Positions 10,171 to 22,400 of a stretch of 64,000 nucleotides of DNA are shown here, one piece after another (the stretch's first letter is position 1; each line of letters begins with the position of its first letter). The stretch comes from Trissonchulus latispiculum. Taxonomy: Eukaryota > Nematoda > Enoplea > Enoplida > Ironidae. The stretch lies in NCBI GenBank assembly GCA_030248195.1, contig JASAND010022393.1, forward strand, positions 1 through 64,000, written 5' to 3'. A model generated the notes under the pieces. That model was not told where the DNA came from. It did no database searches and saw only the letters and a program-made list of their open reading frames with translations. A program made the position numbers and the translations under genes.

Positions 10171-13100
10171 CGGCCTTAATGTTTCGAGCATCTTGCAAGC
10201 TTATTTTACTGGGAAGAGCTGAGTGTCTTACTCTTGGTATTATAAACTCTTGGCAGTACTTAACAGGGCGAATAATCTTTCACCATGATTTAATCAAAAC
10301 TGCACACGTAGAACGTGCCAGGATCTCATTTCAGCATGTAGACTGAATTAATCTAGACGAAAGTGTTGAAGTAAGACGTATATTCTTTATTCTATCTATT
10401 GTATTCGTTGCACTACCCTAGCATTGTAGGCATTATGACATGCAGTGTGCGTTTTTATGGTTGTGTAGTCGATTTCTACTAGTATATATATGTAAGTTAA
10501 ATGTTCGTTTTGAATAACAAGTGATCGCAACCATTATCCTGGGATGAACCAATTCAGTCATGTCCAATTACAATTTTATGCTAACTTAAAATCCATTATC
10601 CGTTCCAGCATTTCTAACTTAGACCAACTTAAGTCTACCTGTCAGTCAACTGAGTGAAGTTGTAGGCTCTCAATTATGGCTCTTGCATTTGTGCACAACT
10701 AACCAATTGTGCGTCTACGAGAGAATCGTTCATTCGTTTATGAATTTCGGGGAATCAACTGCTAATTGACAGATTTTATTTGAATATACTGCAATAAGTT
10801 AGCTCTGTCCTAGGGATACCTGGACAACGCGTATCTTCAGTTGTCCCAGCATTGCAAAATGATGTTCTTATAAGTTCCATCATGCATTAAGTTTGACATG
10901 TTTGTTTGTATGTCAACGTTCCCACCTGTAGCAAGGCAGTAAAGCAAAGCAGCAGGTCAGTGTACATAGAGAGCAAAGGCTACTATAGCGATACCGACCT
11001 CCCTTCAGTCTTTATGCTATATAAGTTTCAATTCTTATATTGCTTCGAAGGCATAATTTGAACACAACACCAGCTGACAATTCTAGTGTCTGCTTACTTA
11101 TTTTTACATTTGCTTTCATGCTTGACTAAATTTGGCACAATTATTACAGCTAATAAAAAGAAAGATAAATTTGAGACACGCAAAGCTTTCTCAGCGACAG
11201 TAGACCAATTATATTGCAAGTTTCTGCACCATAAATAAAATTACTTCTTTTTGTTCCACTGAAAAAACACAGAATAGTAGCAAATTGAGCCTGAATTTGG
11301 GCTCAAATTTGATTACTTGATTTTAGACTTGTCCTCACATGGTTACATTTCGTCAACAACATTTTCCCAGATACTCACGTTTATAGGCATTATCTAGCCA
11401 GGCAAGTACTATCACCCACTCAAATGGGCTATTTCTGATCCGGCCGCAGTAGCTTTAAGTATTCCGGCATGTAAACCAGCGGAGCAAAAAAGAATTAAAA
11501 TTCTCTTTTCAAGACGGAAACTAATATGTAAATCCTTTAGCAAAACTACGCGCCGAGGATTGCAAGAACCAACTTTTACCAAATGTCCTTAAATAATTAG
11601 TAACATGCCGCGACATATTTAGTGTTGTCTAGATTATACTATGACACAACTAATTCCCAAGAAATCAGTAAAGGCATGGTAAATTGGTCTATGGAAGTGA
11701 CTTTTATGTGTTTTGGAGTTCAATGCTAGTTGACGGGCCGGGCTAGGTTTTCGAATTGGAACATGACAGGGACCGGCCAATTAAATTTGATGGGTTTCAA
11801 CATTTACTTCGAAAGTTAGCCATGTTTTGACAGTGAAGGTCTATCCAGCCAACATTTACTTGTAAAATTTCCTGAGTAGCTTTTTAAATCATAGACAGTA
11901 TCTATCTGGCCTGGTCTTACATATCTCAATACTAAAGCAGGAACTTCAACAAAGTAAATCCTTTTACCATTTCGCTGTCAGGGAGTGGGAGATCTCTATC
12001 TACTTGGGATGGCAATAGTAAACTTGATATTAGAGCTATATTTTTATAATTTGTATAATGCAATACAAATATTTTTAAGTACACTGACACAGCTCTATTT
12101 GTATTAAACAACACAATTACATTAAAGTATTAAACTCTTACCTACGTGCGTCAACAAACATCAATGTCACTTTGCGCGCATCTACACGTGTCGCTGTACG
12201 TAAACTAGAATGCTACGCAAGAAGACGCGCGCGTGCATTAACGCGCGGCGACGCTATAATCTGCAGCATCTTACCTCATGCAGATGCCATGCTTCCGTAG
12301 GAAGCGTCGACACTGAATTTGTTCTAATTTGAATTATATAATTCACTTGAACAATCCTTCAAACTTTTTGACTCATTTTTACTATGATCCCATATTTTTG
12401 TTCAAAGCAATGTTAGAAACCTGCTTGGTTTTTTGAAACTGATGTATAAAGTGAAAGATTGCGTTTCTTCCCAAGTCAGTCCCAGGGGCGAGTAAGGTAT
12501 GAAATGAGCACAGCTGAGAAAATTACCTTATTTTTTCAGACATTGACTGACTAGTCACCATTCATTCGTCCACGCATTTTATTAGCTTAGTTTAATGGAG
12601 CTTATTTCAGCATAAAATTTCTATTAAGCTACATTTGAGTATGGTCAAAATTAATTCCTATTCAGCTTTTTTATCAAATTAGACTAAATTTAGAATACTT
12701 ATTCTTTGGCGTCCAACAAACCATGGCAGCTTTGCTTAAAGCTGTCAATTTAAGTAAAAAGTGATTTGTCAAAGACGGAACTTTTTTGCTAGCTTGGTTA
12801 TTGTATTTTCATGCTCAATTTCTCGATAGTTTTAGTACCATAAAATATTGACCACGCGATAAAATGATAGCCAATACAGGATGAGCTTCTTAGCTTCTGC
12901 AGCTTTTGTAATGCGCAAATATATTTTTAGGAAAAAATCAAACTAAACTAAATTTTCCTGATCCAGCTTAATATTTAACACGTTCAACACACAGTAGGCC
13001 ACCGGTAGCCTACATAAGCTTTTCTGCTCAAACACGTAGGTCGCTGGTGACTTGCGCTTGTTATGCGTTTCCAGAAGACTGGAAAATGATTTGTTTGTGC

Positions 13101-13428
13101 GGAAGACATATTTGGGTACCCGGTGCCGCCTTCAATTAGTAAACGCTTTTCACTGTTCGGTCAACTGCCTTCAACTCGGTTAAATGTTAACTCCCCAGTT
13201 TTATATTCAGGAATGGAATGTACAACCTGTTAAAAACTTGCAGCCTTTAGATCAAGAAAACTAGTTACTTGTTAAATATCAAACGTTGCTTACCAATACT
13301 ACAAGTAGATACTTCTAGAATCTAGAAAAACGTATATATGTAGTCAGTCACCAGTTTTTGTGAGTATGGCTAGTAAAAGTCTGCTAAAACTGTTGTGTCC
13401 CTGATAGTGCCCATCTTAAATTCTAATT
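10171..13428. other. Intergenic AT-rich sequence
   Basis: I see no convincing gene, RNA or repeat array here. The few open frames are short and compositionally random. A CpG- and CGCG-rich patch at about 12140-12260 stands out within otherwise AT-rich sequence. Confidence 0.5.
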
Positions 13429-13442
13429 GGTTATGGGCCCAG
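13429..13442 (+). promoter_or_regulatory. Copia-type primer-binding site, initiator-Met half-tRNA
   Basis: GGTTATGGGCCCAG is complementary to the anticodon stem-loop of initiator methionine tRNA (…CTGGGCCCATAACC…). Copia-like elements are known to prime from a tRNA-iMet fragment at this site rather than from the tRNA 3' end. It sits about 105 bases before a copia-type gag, just where the 5' LTR should end, so the LTR terminus is probably within a few bases of 13428. Confidence 0.8.
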
Positions 13443-13548
13443 ATTTCGTTTCATGTGGCAGCCACTGCCAGTTCGATTGTAGCTGCATTTTGGCTTGTGG
13501 GTCCTTGTCCTCTGGTGGTCCAATACTGATACGAACAGTACGGTAACT

Positions 13549-14271
13549 ATGACTGAACCTTCCAAAACCCACCTGGCCATTGAAAAGTTCGATGGCCGAA
13601 ACTATCCAACCTGGAAGTATAAAATGAGGATGGTTTTGGTGGAGAAAGACTTGTGGGGGGATGTGGATGGCTCGGCGGTGCTTGGAGAGAATCCCACTGA
13701 AGGCCAAGCAAGAGAATCCCGCAAGAAAGCCAACAAAGCGTTGGCGACAATTGTTTTGGGTTTGGCTGATAGCCAAATTTTTCTGGTTAAGCCGGCAAAT
13801 AGCCCAGATGAAGCCTGGGAAAACCTGAGAAATCACTACGAAAGACGGACATTAGTCAATAAACTATTCCTACGCAGAAGGTTATTCCGTACAGTAATGG
13901 AAGAAGGGTCGGATATGCTGGAACATATCAACAAAGTTAAAGACCTATCAAATCAATTGGCTGCGATTGAGGCCCCGGTAAGCGAAGAGGACTTAGTAAC
14001 TATATTACTATCCAGCTTACCCGAATCCTATGATACCCTAATTACGACCCTCGACTCCCGTGCCGAACCCCTCACCCTCGATTTCGTTCAAGGCCGCCTT
14101 CTGCAGGAAGCATCCAAACGAAAGGAACCTAAAGAATCAGCAAGTGGCCAAGACAAAGCGTTGGTTCTGAAACAACATAAAGCTTTCAAGTCGGGCAAGA
14201 AGGGTAATTGCTTTAATTGCAATAAGGCTGGACATTATGCCTACGAGTGTCGGGGTAAAAATTTAATTTAA
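13549..14271 (+). CDS. Copia-type Gag (UBN2-like) with zinc knuckle, element truncated after gag
   Basis: The ATG at 13549 opens a 240-residue frame. The start is typical of copia/UBN2 Gag (AIEKFDGRNYPTWKYKMRMV). It is followed by ALATIVLGLADSQI, then AWENLRNHYERRT, then VTILLSSLPESYDTLI, and finally a CCHC knuckle CFNCNKAGHYAYEC (C-x2-C-x4-H-x4-C) near the C-terminus. An upstream extension to 13495 lacks an ATG and is less likely. The frame is intact, but protease, integrase and RT do not follow: a MITE begins nine bases after the stop. Copia elements encode Gag and Pol in one frame, so this Gag may be truncated at its C-terminal side or may have ended at a natural stop. Confidence 0.9.
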   Translation: MTEPSKTHLAIEKFDGRNYPTWKYKMRMVLVEKDLWGDVDGSAVLGENPTEGQARESRKKANKALATIVLGLADSQIFLVKPANSPDEAWENLRNHYERRTLVNKLFLRRRLFRTVMEEGSDMLEHINKVKDLSNQLAAIEAPVSEEDLVTILLSSLPESYDTLITTLDSRAEPLTLDFVQGRLLQEASKRKEPKESASGQDKALVLKQHKAFKSGKKGNCFNCNKAGHYAYECRGKNLI

Positions 14272-14279
14272 GCGTTTTC

Positions 14280-14592
14280 GGGCTGTTGTACATTTTACGG
14301 GGACAGAAACCCCTGCAGTGCGTTAATTGCCCTTTTTCGACTTTTCGACAACTTTCTTTCTTTCGTCTATTATCTTGTATCTTTCGAAGTCAAAACTCAG
14401 AGACAATAGAGAACTGAGAACGGTAGATCAAAGGCAATGACCTCAACAACTGTCCCCGTAAAATGAATAAGAAAGTGAAATCTGTCCCCGCACACTAAAA
14501 TAGACTTCATGAAAATGACATTTTAATAATCACACAGAGAAACGAGCGACATGTTTAACTTCCAAAATTCCTGCTTTTCAAGGACTAAAACC

Positions 14593-14659
<67 letters not shown>

Positions 14660-15052
14660 TAAAATCAATCCTTTGCATCATAAAATTTTCATACAACAGA
14701 AAAGTTACTGTTTCTCAGCATTCTGCATTATTCACCTTATATAGTAGTTAAGATTAAATAGTTATTAAATAGTAATGCCATTTTAAACTTATTTTTTCTA
14801 TTACATCAAATTAAAAGTTAATTAAAATGTAAAACTATCAACTTAACTTAAAGTTTTAAATTTTCCTAAACTCCATTTAGTATGCGGGGACAGATTGTGC
14901 TTGCCTATTCATTTTACGGGGACAGTCGGTACGGTCATTGCCTTTGGGCTACCTTTCTCAGTTCTCTATTGTCTCTGAGTTTTGACTTAAGTGGAAGAAA
15001 GGCAATTAACGCACTGCAGGGGTTTCTGTCCCCGTAAAATGTACAACAGCCC
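14280..15052. mobile_element. Foldback MITE with terminal inverted repeats
   Basis: The ends are inverted copies for more than 50 bp, beginning GGGCTGTTGTACATTTTACG on the left and complementary on the right. Inside, the motif TGTCCCCGTAAAATG occurs again subterminally on both sides (about 14452-14466 and 14919-14933, inverted), as does the CTCAGAGACAATAGAGAACT block. The centre holds a TA microsatellite. There is no ORF. It lies immediately after the copia gag stop. The flanks show a possible TTTT duplication that is too simple to be decisive. Confidence 0.8.
14596..14657. repeat. (TA)n microsatellite
   Basis: About 31 uninterrupted TA units lie in the middle of the foldback MITE. Confidence 0.95.
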
Positions 15053-18000
15053 ATTTTCGAAAAAAGTTTTGTAGTTTCTCGCTGGAAACATTTCAGAATT
15101 ACTCAGCGACGCAAACATTCTTGAGCTTGTACAAGCCTTTAGACATTAAGTTTAAGTTTAAGTATATTCTCGGTTTTGTGTGTAACATATGCACTAAAGA
15201 CCCGTTATCCCTTGTTGGCCTAATTGGCAATATACGACGTACTGCGTTGAGAGTTACTGGTTGGTACGGTACGGATTAACATTCTAAGATCTAGCATTTT
15301 TCATCGTAACCTGTGTTTCGACAAGTATTTCAAAACTTTGCTAATGAAGTGGGCTTCCCTGTAATCCTTCGACTGGCTTAATAATTAGGCAGCCCAGCTT
15401 TGTTATTTAATATAAATGAATCGAATGTCAGTTGTATATACATTAACGGCAACGTGATGTTCTTAGCGATAGCAGTAACAGATTTACACATAAATTTAAT
15501 GTATAGTATTGTTTAACCAATGTCTACGATTTTACCCAAATAATCAAAACCTTGATCCACCTGGCTTTTACCTTACTTTTCGTGGTGGCATATATATGTA
15601 CAAAAAGTTAGGTATCCAATGTTTTATGATGAAATCGTTTGAAATGATCCTAGCTGGTGAACTAGCAAGCACCATTTGTCTAAAGTTTATTTGTTTTAAG
15701 TCGTTACACGGGAGTCCGAAACTGAATTACTGTTTTGTCAAAGTCAAAACTCACAAATTATAGAAATATAACAGTTTATTCCGCGTCTGTCCACGCGTTT
15801 TTGTGGAATAGTGCATAGTTAAACGGATAAAATTTAACTAGATTCTTTTCATGAAAGCTTAAGAGGAAAAGTTAAGATTGAGCATGCTTACACCATGTTG
15901 AAAATGTTCACTCAACGCTACTCTACTTGAAAAGGCCCTCGAATCGTTGTTATTTTCAGCGTTGCAGAATAGGCTCTCCGACTTTCCAAATGCTGGCATT
16001 TATCCTTTGTCGGCTATTGAATTTTGCTGAGTGAATCCGAGAATCCCCTTAAAGTGGCCATTAATTCCTTCTAGATTAATATATGTATAGGTATTAGTCG
16101 ATGTATTGGTCCCTTCTTTGTGTACTTTGCTAGAGTAAATCAGGGGATGAAAAACAGATAATTCATTCATTTGTAAATGATATGTGTCTTTAAACCATCT
16201 TAGAATCTCAGCCATATTTTGATCTTGGTGTGAATTGAATATGCCAACTAATTACACATATTACGCAGAAATTTTTAACATATATAGAGCTGTCAATTTA
16301 ATAAGTAATTGCTTTGTTTTTGTAGTAATTCCATATTTTAAGTATTTGCTATTTCTGTATTTGCTATTTAGGTATTTAGTATTTGCTATTTAAGTATTTA
16401 AAAATTTTTGTTAGATCAAGTCGGAATATGCTTCTGAAGTATATTTATATTATGTTTATTATAAAGTATATTATGTAGTATTCTTCTGAGATATATCTAT
16501 TAACACATGCTCTTTCTATTGATTGCTGCTTTTTGAGAAATGCTTATAGCAAATTGCGATGTCTCTATGTAATTTGAAAGGCTCAGGAAAGTATTTCAGT
16601 TGCAGGCCGTTAGGTTCATATTATTATTTCATTTGCTACTATGCTTTGTTATTGGCATCCGAAACACTAAATAAAGCACTATATACAATACAAGCTAGAT
16701 TCACACAGCAAACAAGAAATTGAAATAAAATATATACACCGCTCTTACATAGTTGCTTGCTAAGAGTGAGAGTCGATTTTAGCATTCCTAAATAATTAAA
16801 GGGAACGAGCAGCGACATAAACGAGGTTTGACGAACCATATTCTTCCTAATGAATGAGTCAGTTTATGATTTATCTAAACCTCAGTAAATAGCATTCACT
16901 AACGAGTTATAAATCCAGGTAGGCACCTAATGAAAACGGAAGCTTGTCCGCATGGTCTCTGTCATCAAACAGTAGGTACGGTAAGAAAGCTGTCTTGTCA
17001 TTTTACTTCGTTCTGATAGGGAAGTAGCTGTTTTTTAATCTCTGAGTTACTTGTCAGAAAAAGAAGTCTATTAGGACTAGGAGTGCCTTAGGCACCAGAG
17101 TGTCGTTTCCTAATTTGCAGGCAACTCAGCATCAACTAAAGTGTCTTTTACCCACTTGTTCTTGAATATATTTAAGTTCAGCTTTCCTGACGGCATGCCA
17201 AGCTGACTTTGGTTTGGTAGCAGTCAGGCGGCTTACCATCAGAAGAAGAAGGAGACTCGGCCCTTAATTAGCTTCTAGAGAAAGCACTTTTTTCGTTCCT
17301 TTAATTTAGACTAAAAACTTTCCTTCTGAGCTGTGTTTTATGAAGATAATTTTTCAGTCACCTCTTCACTTCATTCTCTAATATTAGCTTTTTCTGCAGT
17401 GATTAAGCTGATATTTTTAATGTACGTATACAACAGCAGGTTTTAAATCTGCACCTTATCTTGTTCTGCTATATATAATACAATATTTGGTGTAGGTATC
17501 TATAACAAATTTAGTACAGTTTTCCCAAAATAATTAGAAACTTCGTAGTGGATAAAGTAACAAAGCTGTTTCCAACATTTATGAAACATTCCAAATAGAA
17601 TTAAGCTTGGTGTCATTTTCCTGGCCATTATTATTCACAACCTAACAAGTTACATGCAAAAATGTTGTTAATATTTCTTGACGCACAGTCGAAGCGAAGT
17701 CACACGTAAAGTTCAAACTACCTCATACCGTGCCCTTTATTAGTTGAACCAATATTTGGGCAAACCTCATTGAAGAATGCCTAATTTAGGAAGCCATAAC
17801 TTTTGAATGATTCTGAGTCTCTGTTAAAGCAAGTAACGTAGGGCAGCAGGTAAAATACCTTCTTTTGATAAAAGTTACAGAAAAAGATGATTCCAATACA
17901 ATCATACTGACAAAATTTGAAGAATTTGGTCGCTGGTAAAGATCGACTCTTCAACCTTCCATTAAATTCTTATATCAATTTAGCATCCAGTTGATCACAG

Positions 18001-19414
18001 AATCAAAGAAGTCATGCACTCATGTGACGTAGTTAGTCTTAACTATCTATTGGCTATAACAATCTATTGGCTTAAATATAGCTACAGGCAACATTGTTTG
18101 GGCATAATCAGTGAATGACGGTATTCCTTTTTTGAATCAGGTGACAAAAGTATTATAAAACAGCCTACACAATTTAACTAGCACGTAACTAGTTAATGCG
18201 AAAGGATAGAGGTTGTACTTCGCTAGGGTTGTACAAAAAGGCCCCAAATCGAGCTTTGACCAGCTTCGAGCGAGGTCCGAGTGTTGAATTCACAGAATTG
18301 CCACCGTAAATTCATCCCAACTGTGCGGAATCTTGAGACTGATCAGGGGGCAGGTAAAGCTAGTTGAAAACGGCCAGTTCCTCTTTCTGTTGGTTCTAAT
18401 TTTTATAAAGTTTTATGAAATGAATCGGATAATTCTGAAAAAATTTAACTGGATGTTTGCTGCAAAGTGCGAACTACCGTTTCACCTGTCAGTATACTTT
18501 ACTACGTTATGTTAATTGTTATTACTCCTTAGTTTGCTCTCTTTTCACTTAAGGTGGTGATTCCTTTTGGGCACATATTACTGGTTGACGGTTCAAATCA
18601 AGATGAAATTTAATGAAACTTTCCAAAATAAGTTTTTAGCATTGAAACACCCTCCGCGCAATCCCGCTTCAAAGATTTGACGTTTCCGTTCCGGGTAGAT
18701 TTTGCCGATTTTTGATATTTAGACAGCAGTTGCATAGCTATGATTATATGCATTCGAAAGATCTTGTTGAGCTCTACAATTTTCCTTTTTGAAGTACTTT
18801 CTAGGTTTCTCTATAGTGAGATATAGCTTATTTTCTTATTTTGGCGTTGAAAACTTGTCATTTTTGCTGAAATCAAATAATCCGCTGAAATCAAATAATA
18901 ATAATTATTCGTGGATTTGTAATCTTCTAAGTACGCTGCTATCATAAAAATGTAGTTTTTGCAAAAACTTGACCAAATTTTTTCCAGCGATTATGGAGCA
19001 TTTACTATGCAAGCTAGAGGGTTGGCTTGTTTTAAATGAAAATACCCATGGACCCTTTTTAGTTGCCCCAATTCCTACGTTATAGCTAAAGTGGTCGATA
19101 GTTTAACCCTTCAGGCGGTTACATAATTTCAATTTCCAAGTACACTCTCTCTGAAGCGCGCTTGCGCATTTTGTACATTCCAGATAGTTCCAGTGCCCGA
19201 AAGGCTGCAGAATTTGGTCAGCGTGCATGTGCTCTAGAGAGGGAGGACTATAGATTTCTCTCAGGGTTGGACCTAAAACTGAATTGAATTGAATAGCCGT
19301 GAACTGATACTTTGAAAGTCTCGCTTCCAGTTACTTCGTTACCTGCTTGACTAATTCGTATTGTGTGAGTGTATATTAGGATGTTTAAATTCTAGAAAAT
19401 ATTTATGGAAAATT
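15053..19414. other. Intergenic AT-rich sequence upstream of the receptor gene
   Basis: I see no convincing coding exon, RNA gene or array. It should contain the promoter and any 5' untranslated exon of the receptor gene, but no sharply defined core promoter could be picked out by eye. Confidence 0.5.
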
Positions 19415-22400
19415 ATGAATGGTGACTTTTCAACAAACCAGTATTTAAGAAATCTTGTGAATAATGATCAGACTATCCCTGAAGGAAACGTGTTCGCCTT
19501 CTTTCTTACCATTATCCCTGTTATTACGGTGCTAGGCAATATTTTGGTAATTGTTAGTGTGATCACCGTTCGGAATCTCCATACTTCTATTAATTTTCAT
19601 GTTCTTGGTCTGGCAGTGGCTGATCTTTTCGTTGGCCTTTTTGTCATGCCGTTTGCCATCTATTTGGAGGTAATTTTTCTGATGCTAAAATATTGTGAAA
19701 TAATACCTGATTGAATTGATGTGGAACTGAAATCGGGAATTAATTTTCGGAAGAGCAAGCACTCTTTCTTTCTAATTCTCGTTTTTATCATTCTTATACA
19801 TAACAGATTTGGATTGTCATTAAACCTCAATTATCATTCTTATACATAACAGATTTGGATTGTCATTAAACCTCAAACTCGAATAAAACATTAGACAGAT
19901 ATATCAACAAACTAAGTAATTTATAATTTGGACCGAACATCTAATATTTCAAAAATAACCAAATGAACATATCGTGGCATAATTTTAGTACAATCATGGA
20001 AACTGGTATCTGAGCGACACAGTCTGTGATGTGTATTGCTTCGCTGACGTTGCTTGCAGCACTGCATCCATATTCCTGCTGGCTGTCATCAGCTTTGACA
20101 GGTACTGTTTTCACTTCATTACATGTCGAATGTCGTTCACTGAATTTATGCTAAATATATACATGTTCTCTCCTTCAGCAAAAATCGATACGTACTTTAT
20201 GTAATACTAAGAGTCCACAGTTCTATTATCATTAGAATAAGAGTAAGCGACTAAGCTACTCTTCTTTTTTTATACTTACATGATGATGCCCTTTGAGAGA
20301 TAGGCAATAACCAATCAGATTGCAGATTTCGCGAAATCAGATTGCAGATTTCGCGAAATCAGATTGCAGATTTCGCGAAAATGCTTTTATCTCCCACCAA
20401 ACAAGGATAGGGTCTCTGAAATATGACAGGATGTCAGCTACCTACCTTTACCTACTCCTCACCCAATCCGAAAAGAACATATTTTGCCCCCTTACTCGGA
20501 GCTACGTTGCATAATTATAAGGGAAGAATAGCATCGCGGCTTACTTATTTTATAATAATAAAATTATATAATAATCATAGGCTGCTGATTGGTAATACTG
20601 TTTTTATGATTTTTATAGATATAGAGCTGCCACAAGTCCGTTTGACTACGCCACCGCCAGCAATTCAACGACAAAACTGCGAGTACCGATCACCATCGTT
20701 ATTGCCTGGGCAATTTCAATCTGCATTGCCAGTCCGGTTTTATTTGGCTTCAATGATCTTCCAATTCGTCAAAATCTGACAGAATGCAGATTTTTCAGTC
20801 CCGACTTCAGCCTTTACTCCTCTATTGGCTCATTTTATGTTCCCTGTCTCCTCATGCTGATACTGTATCATCAAGTTTATAAGGTGCTTCGAAGGCGAGA
20901 AAAGGCCAACCAACGAAGGACTATGATGTGGATGTTTATTAATCAGTTAGTAGTAAACAATATGGTACCTCAAGCCAGCATTGCGGGTATTGAACCGACA
21001 TCGATAATGGAACCTCCGTCTGAAACAACTCCCCTGACTGAACCTGCTCGGAAAAAAATGTCGTCCAGTAAGCAGTCACTTTTGTATTGAATCGTAATTG
21101 CACATTTTCTTGTTTCAAGGGGAATCTCGGAACATTAAACTCGGGTAGTGTTTTGTTCGCACATGTCCTCCAAGAAAGGTAACTTCATTGGCCTTTATGT
21201 TTTGCATGAAAAGTTTCCTGTAGGTTATCATCTACAATTAACACTAGAAAGTCTTCAGCCTTTACTCTTGGTTTGTGTTCGTTACGCATTTGGCCTTGAA
21301 TGTACAAAGTTTTTGTCCAAGCCATGACTGAGTTTTGCTCTACCTATTCCTATACCGTTTTAGTTTCTGCTAAATCTGGTTGCGTTCAAAGTGAAGAAGA
21401 CAAGACTGTTGCCACCTATGCTTGGGAGGAAACTGAAACCGACGAAGGAGATGAGGAAGAACCGCCGAAGAGAAAAAGTAAATTTATTGAAATTTGGATC
21501 GCCTTTTATTTCGTTATTTGGAGTTTCATTTTTATGTGTTTCTAGATTATAATTTATAAATTATAATTTATAATGTTAATATTTATTTTTAGTGACGTTA
21601 TCTCCAGTTCCTGAAGAAGAAAAGATTTCATGTTCCAGTAGTCCAGAGTCCACCCAGCTAACTCCGCGACTATCAGTAGAAAGCAATAGTCCCAGAAAAA
21701 TCAGTACCCTGTCAGGTCCAATCAACGGATTTATGAAACCAAAAGCGCGCAAAAGTCGGATCAGCCTACTTGGTCAAGAAGAGGATGCAGAAACCAAGGC
21801 TGCCAAAAGGAATAGCACAGTTCAGAAATATATTCGACGAGCCTGCACAGCCAGATATATTAAGAATAAACTAATATCTAAATATCGCCAGAAAGAACAG
21901 CGTGCCACAAAAACTCTTGCCGTCGTCATGGGTAAGTTTCGCTACTTCTGCTGTTAGCAATCTTTGTATTTCACTGTCTCACTGTTTCCAAACTTTCATG
22001 ACAAAGCACTGGGTGGATAAGAATCGGGAGATAAATCTTACAGATTGCGTAATCGGAATAAAAAGTGTGGTGTAGCAAGCCAGAGTTAGCAGTGACAAGG
22101 TTTAACTTTTCATTCTGGTGACAGAGACCCAGCGAAGTAGCGATGGAATAATTATATTGCTATAATGATTTACTTTAAAGGGTTTTCGATCAAGTTGAGC
22201 AAGCCCTGTGAGTGAAATGAAATATCTGGGCATAAAATATTTTCAAAATTTGCAAAATCAGTCGCCGCACCTGTAGGTAGTCAAAAATAAGTGTTGTGCA
22301 CTGCTCTCGTCCAGCCCGGCCGCCGGCTGAGAATAGGCCGGCCGGTCAGATAAAGGTCGGCCGGCCAGTGATACTTTTTGCAGCCTATCGCCGTAAAGTG

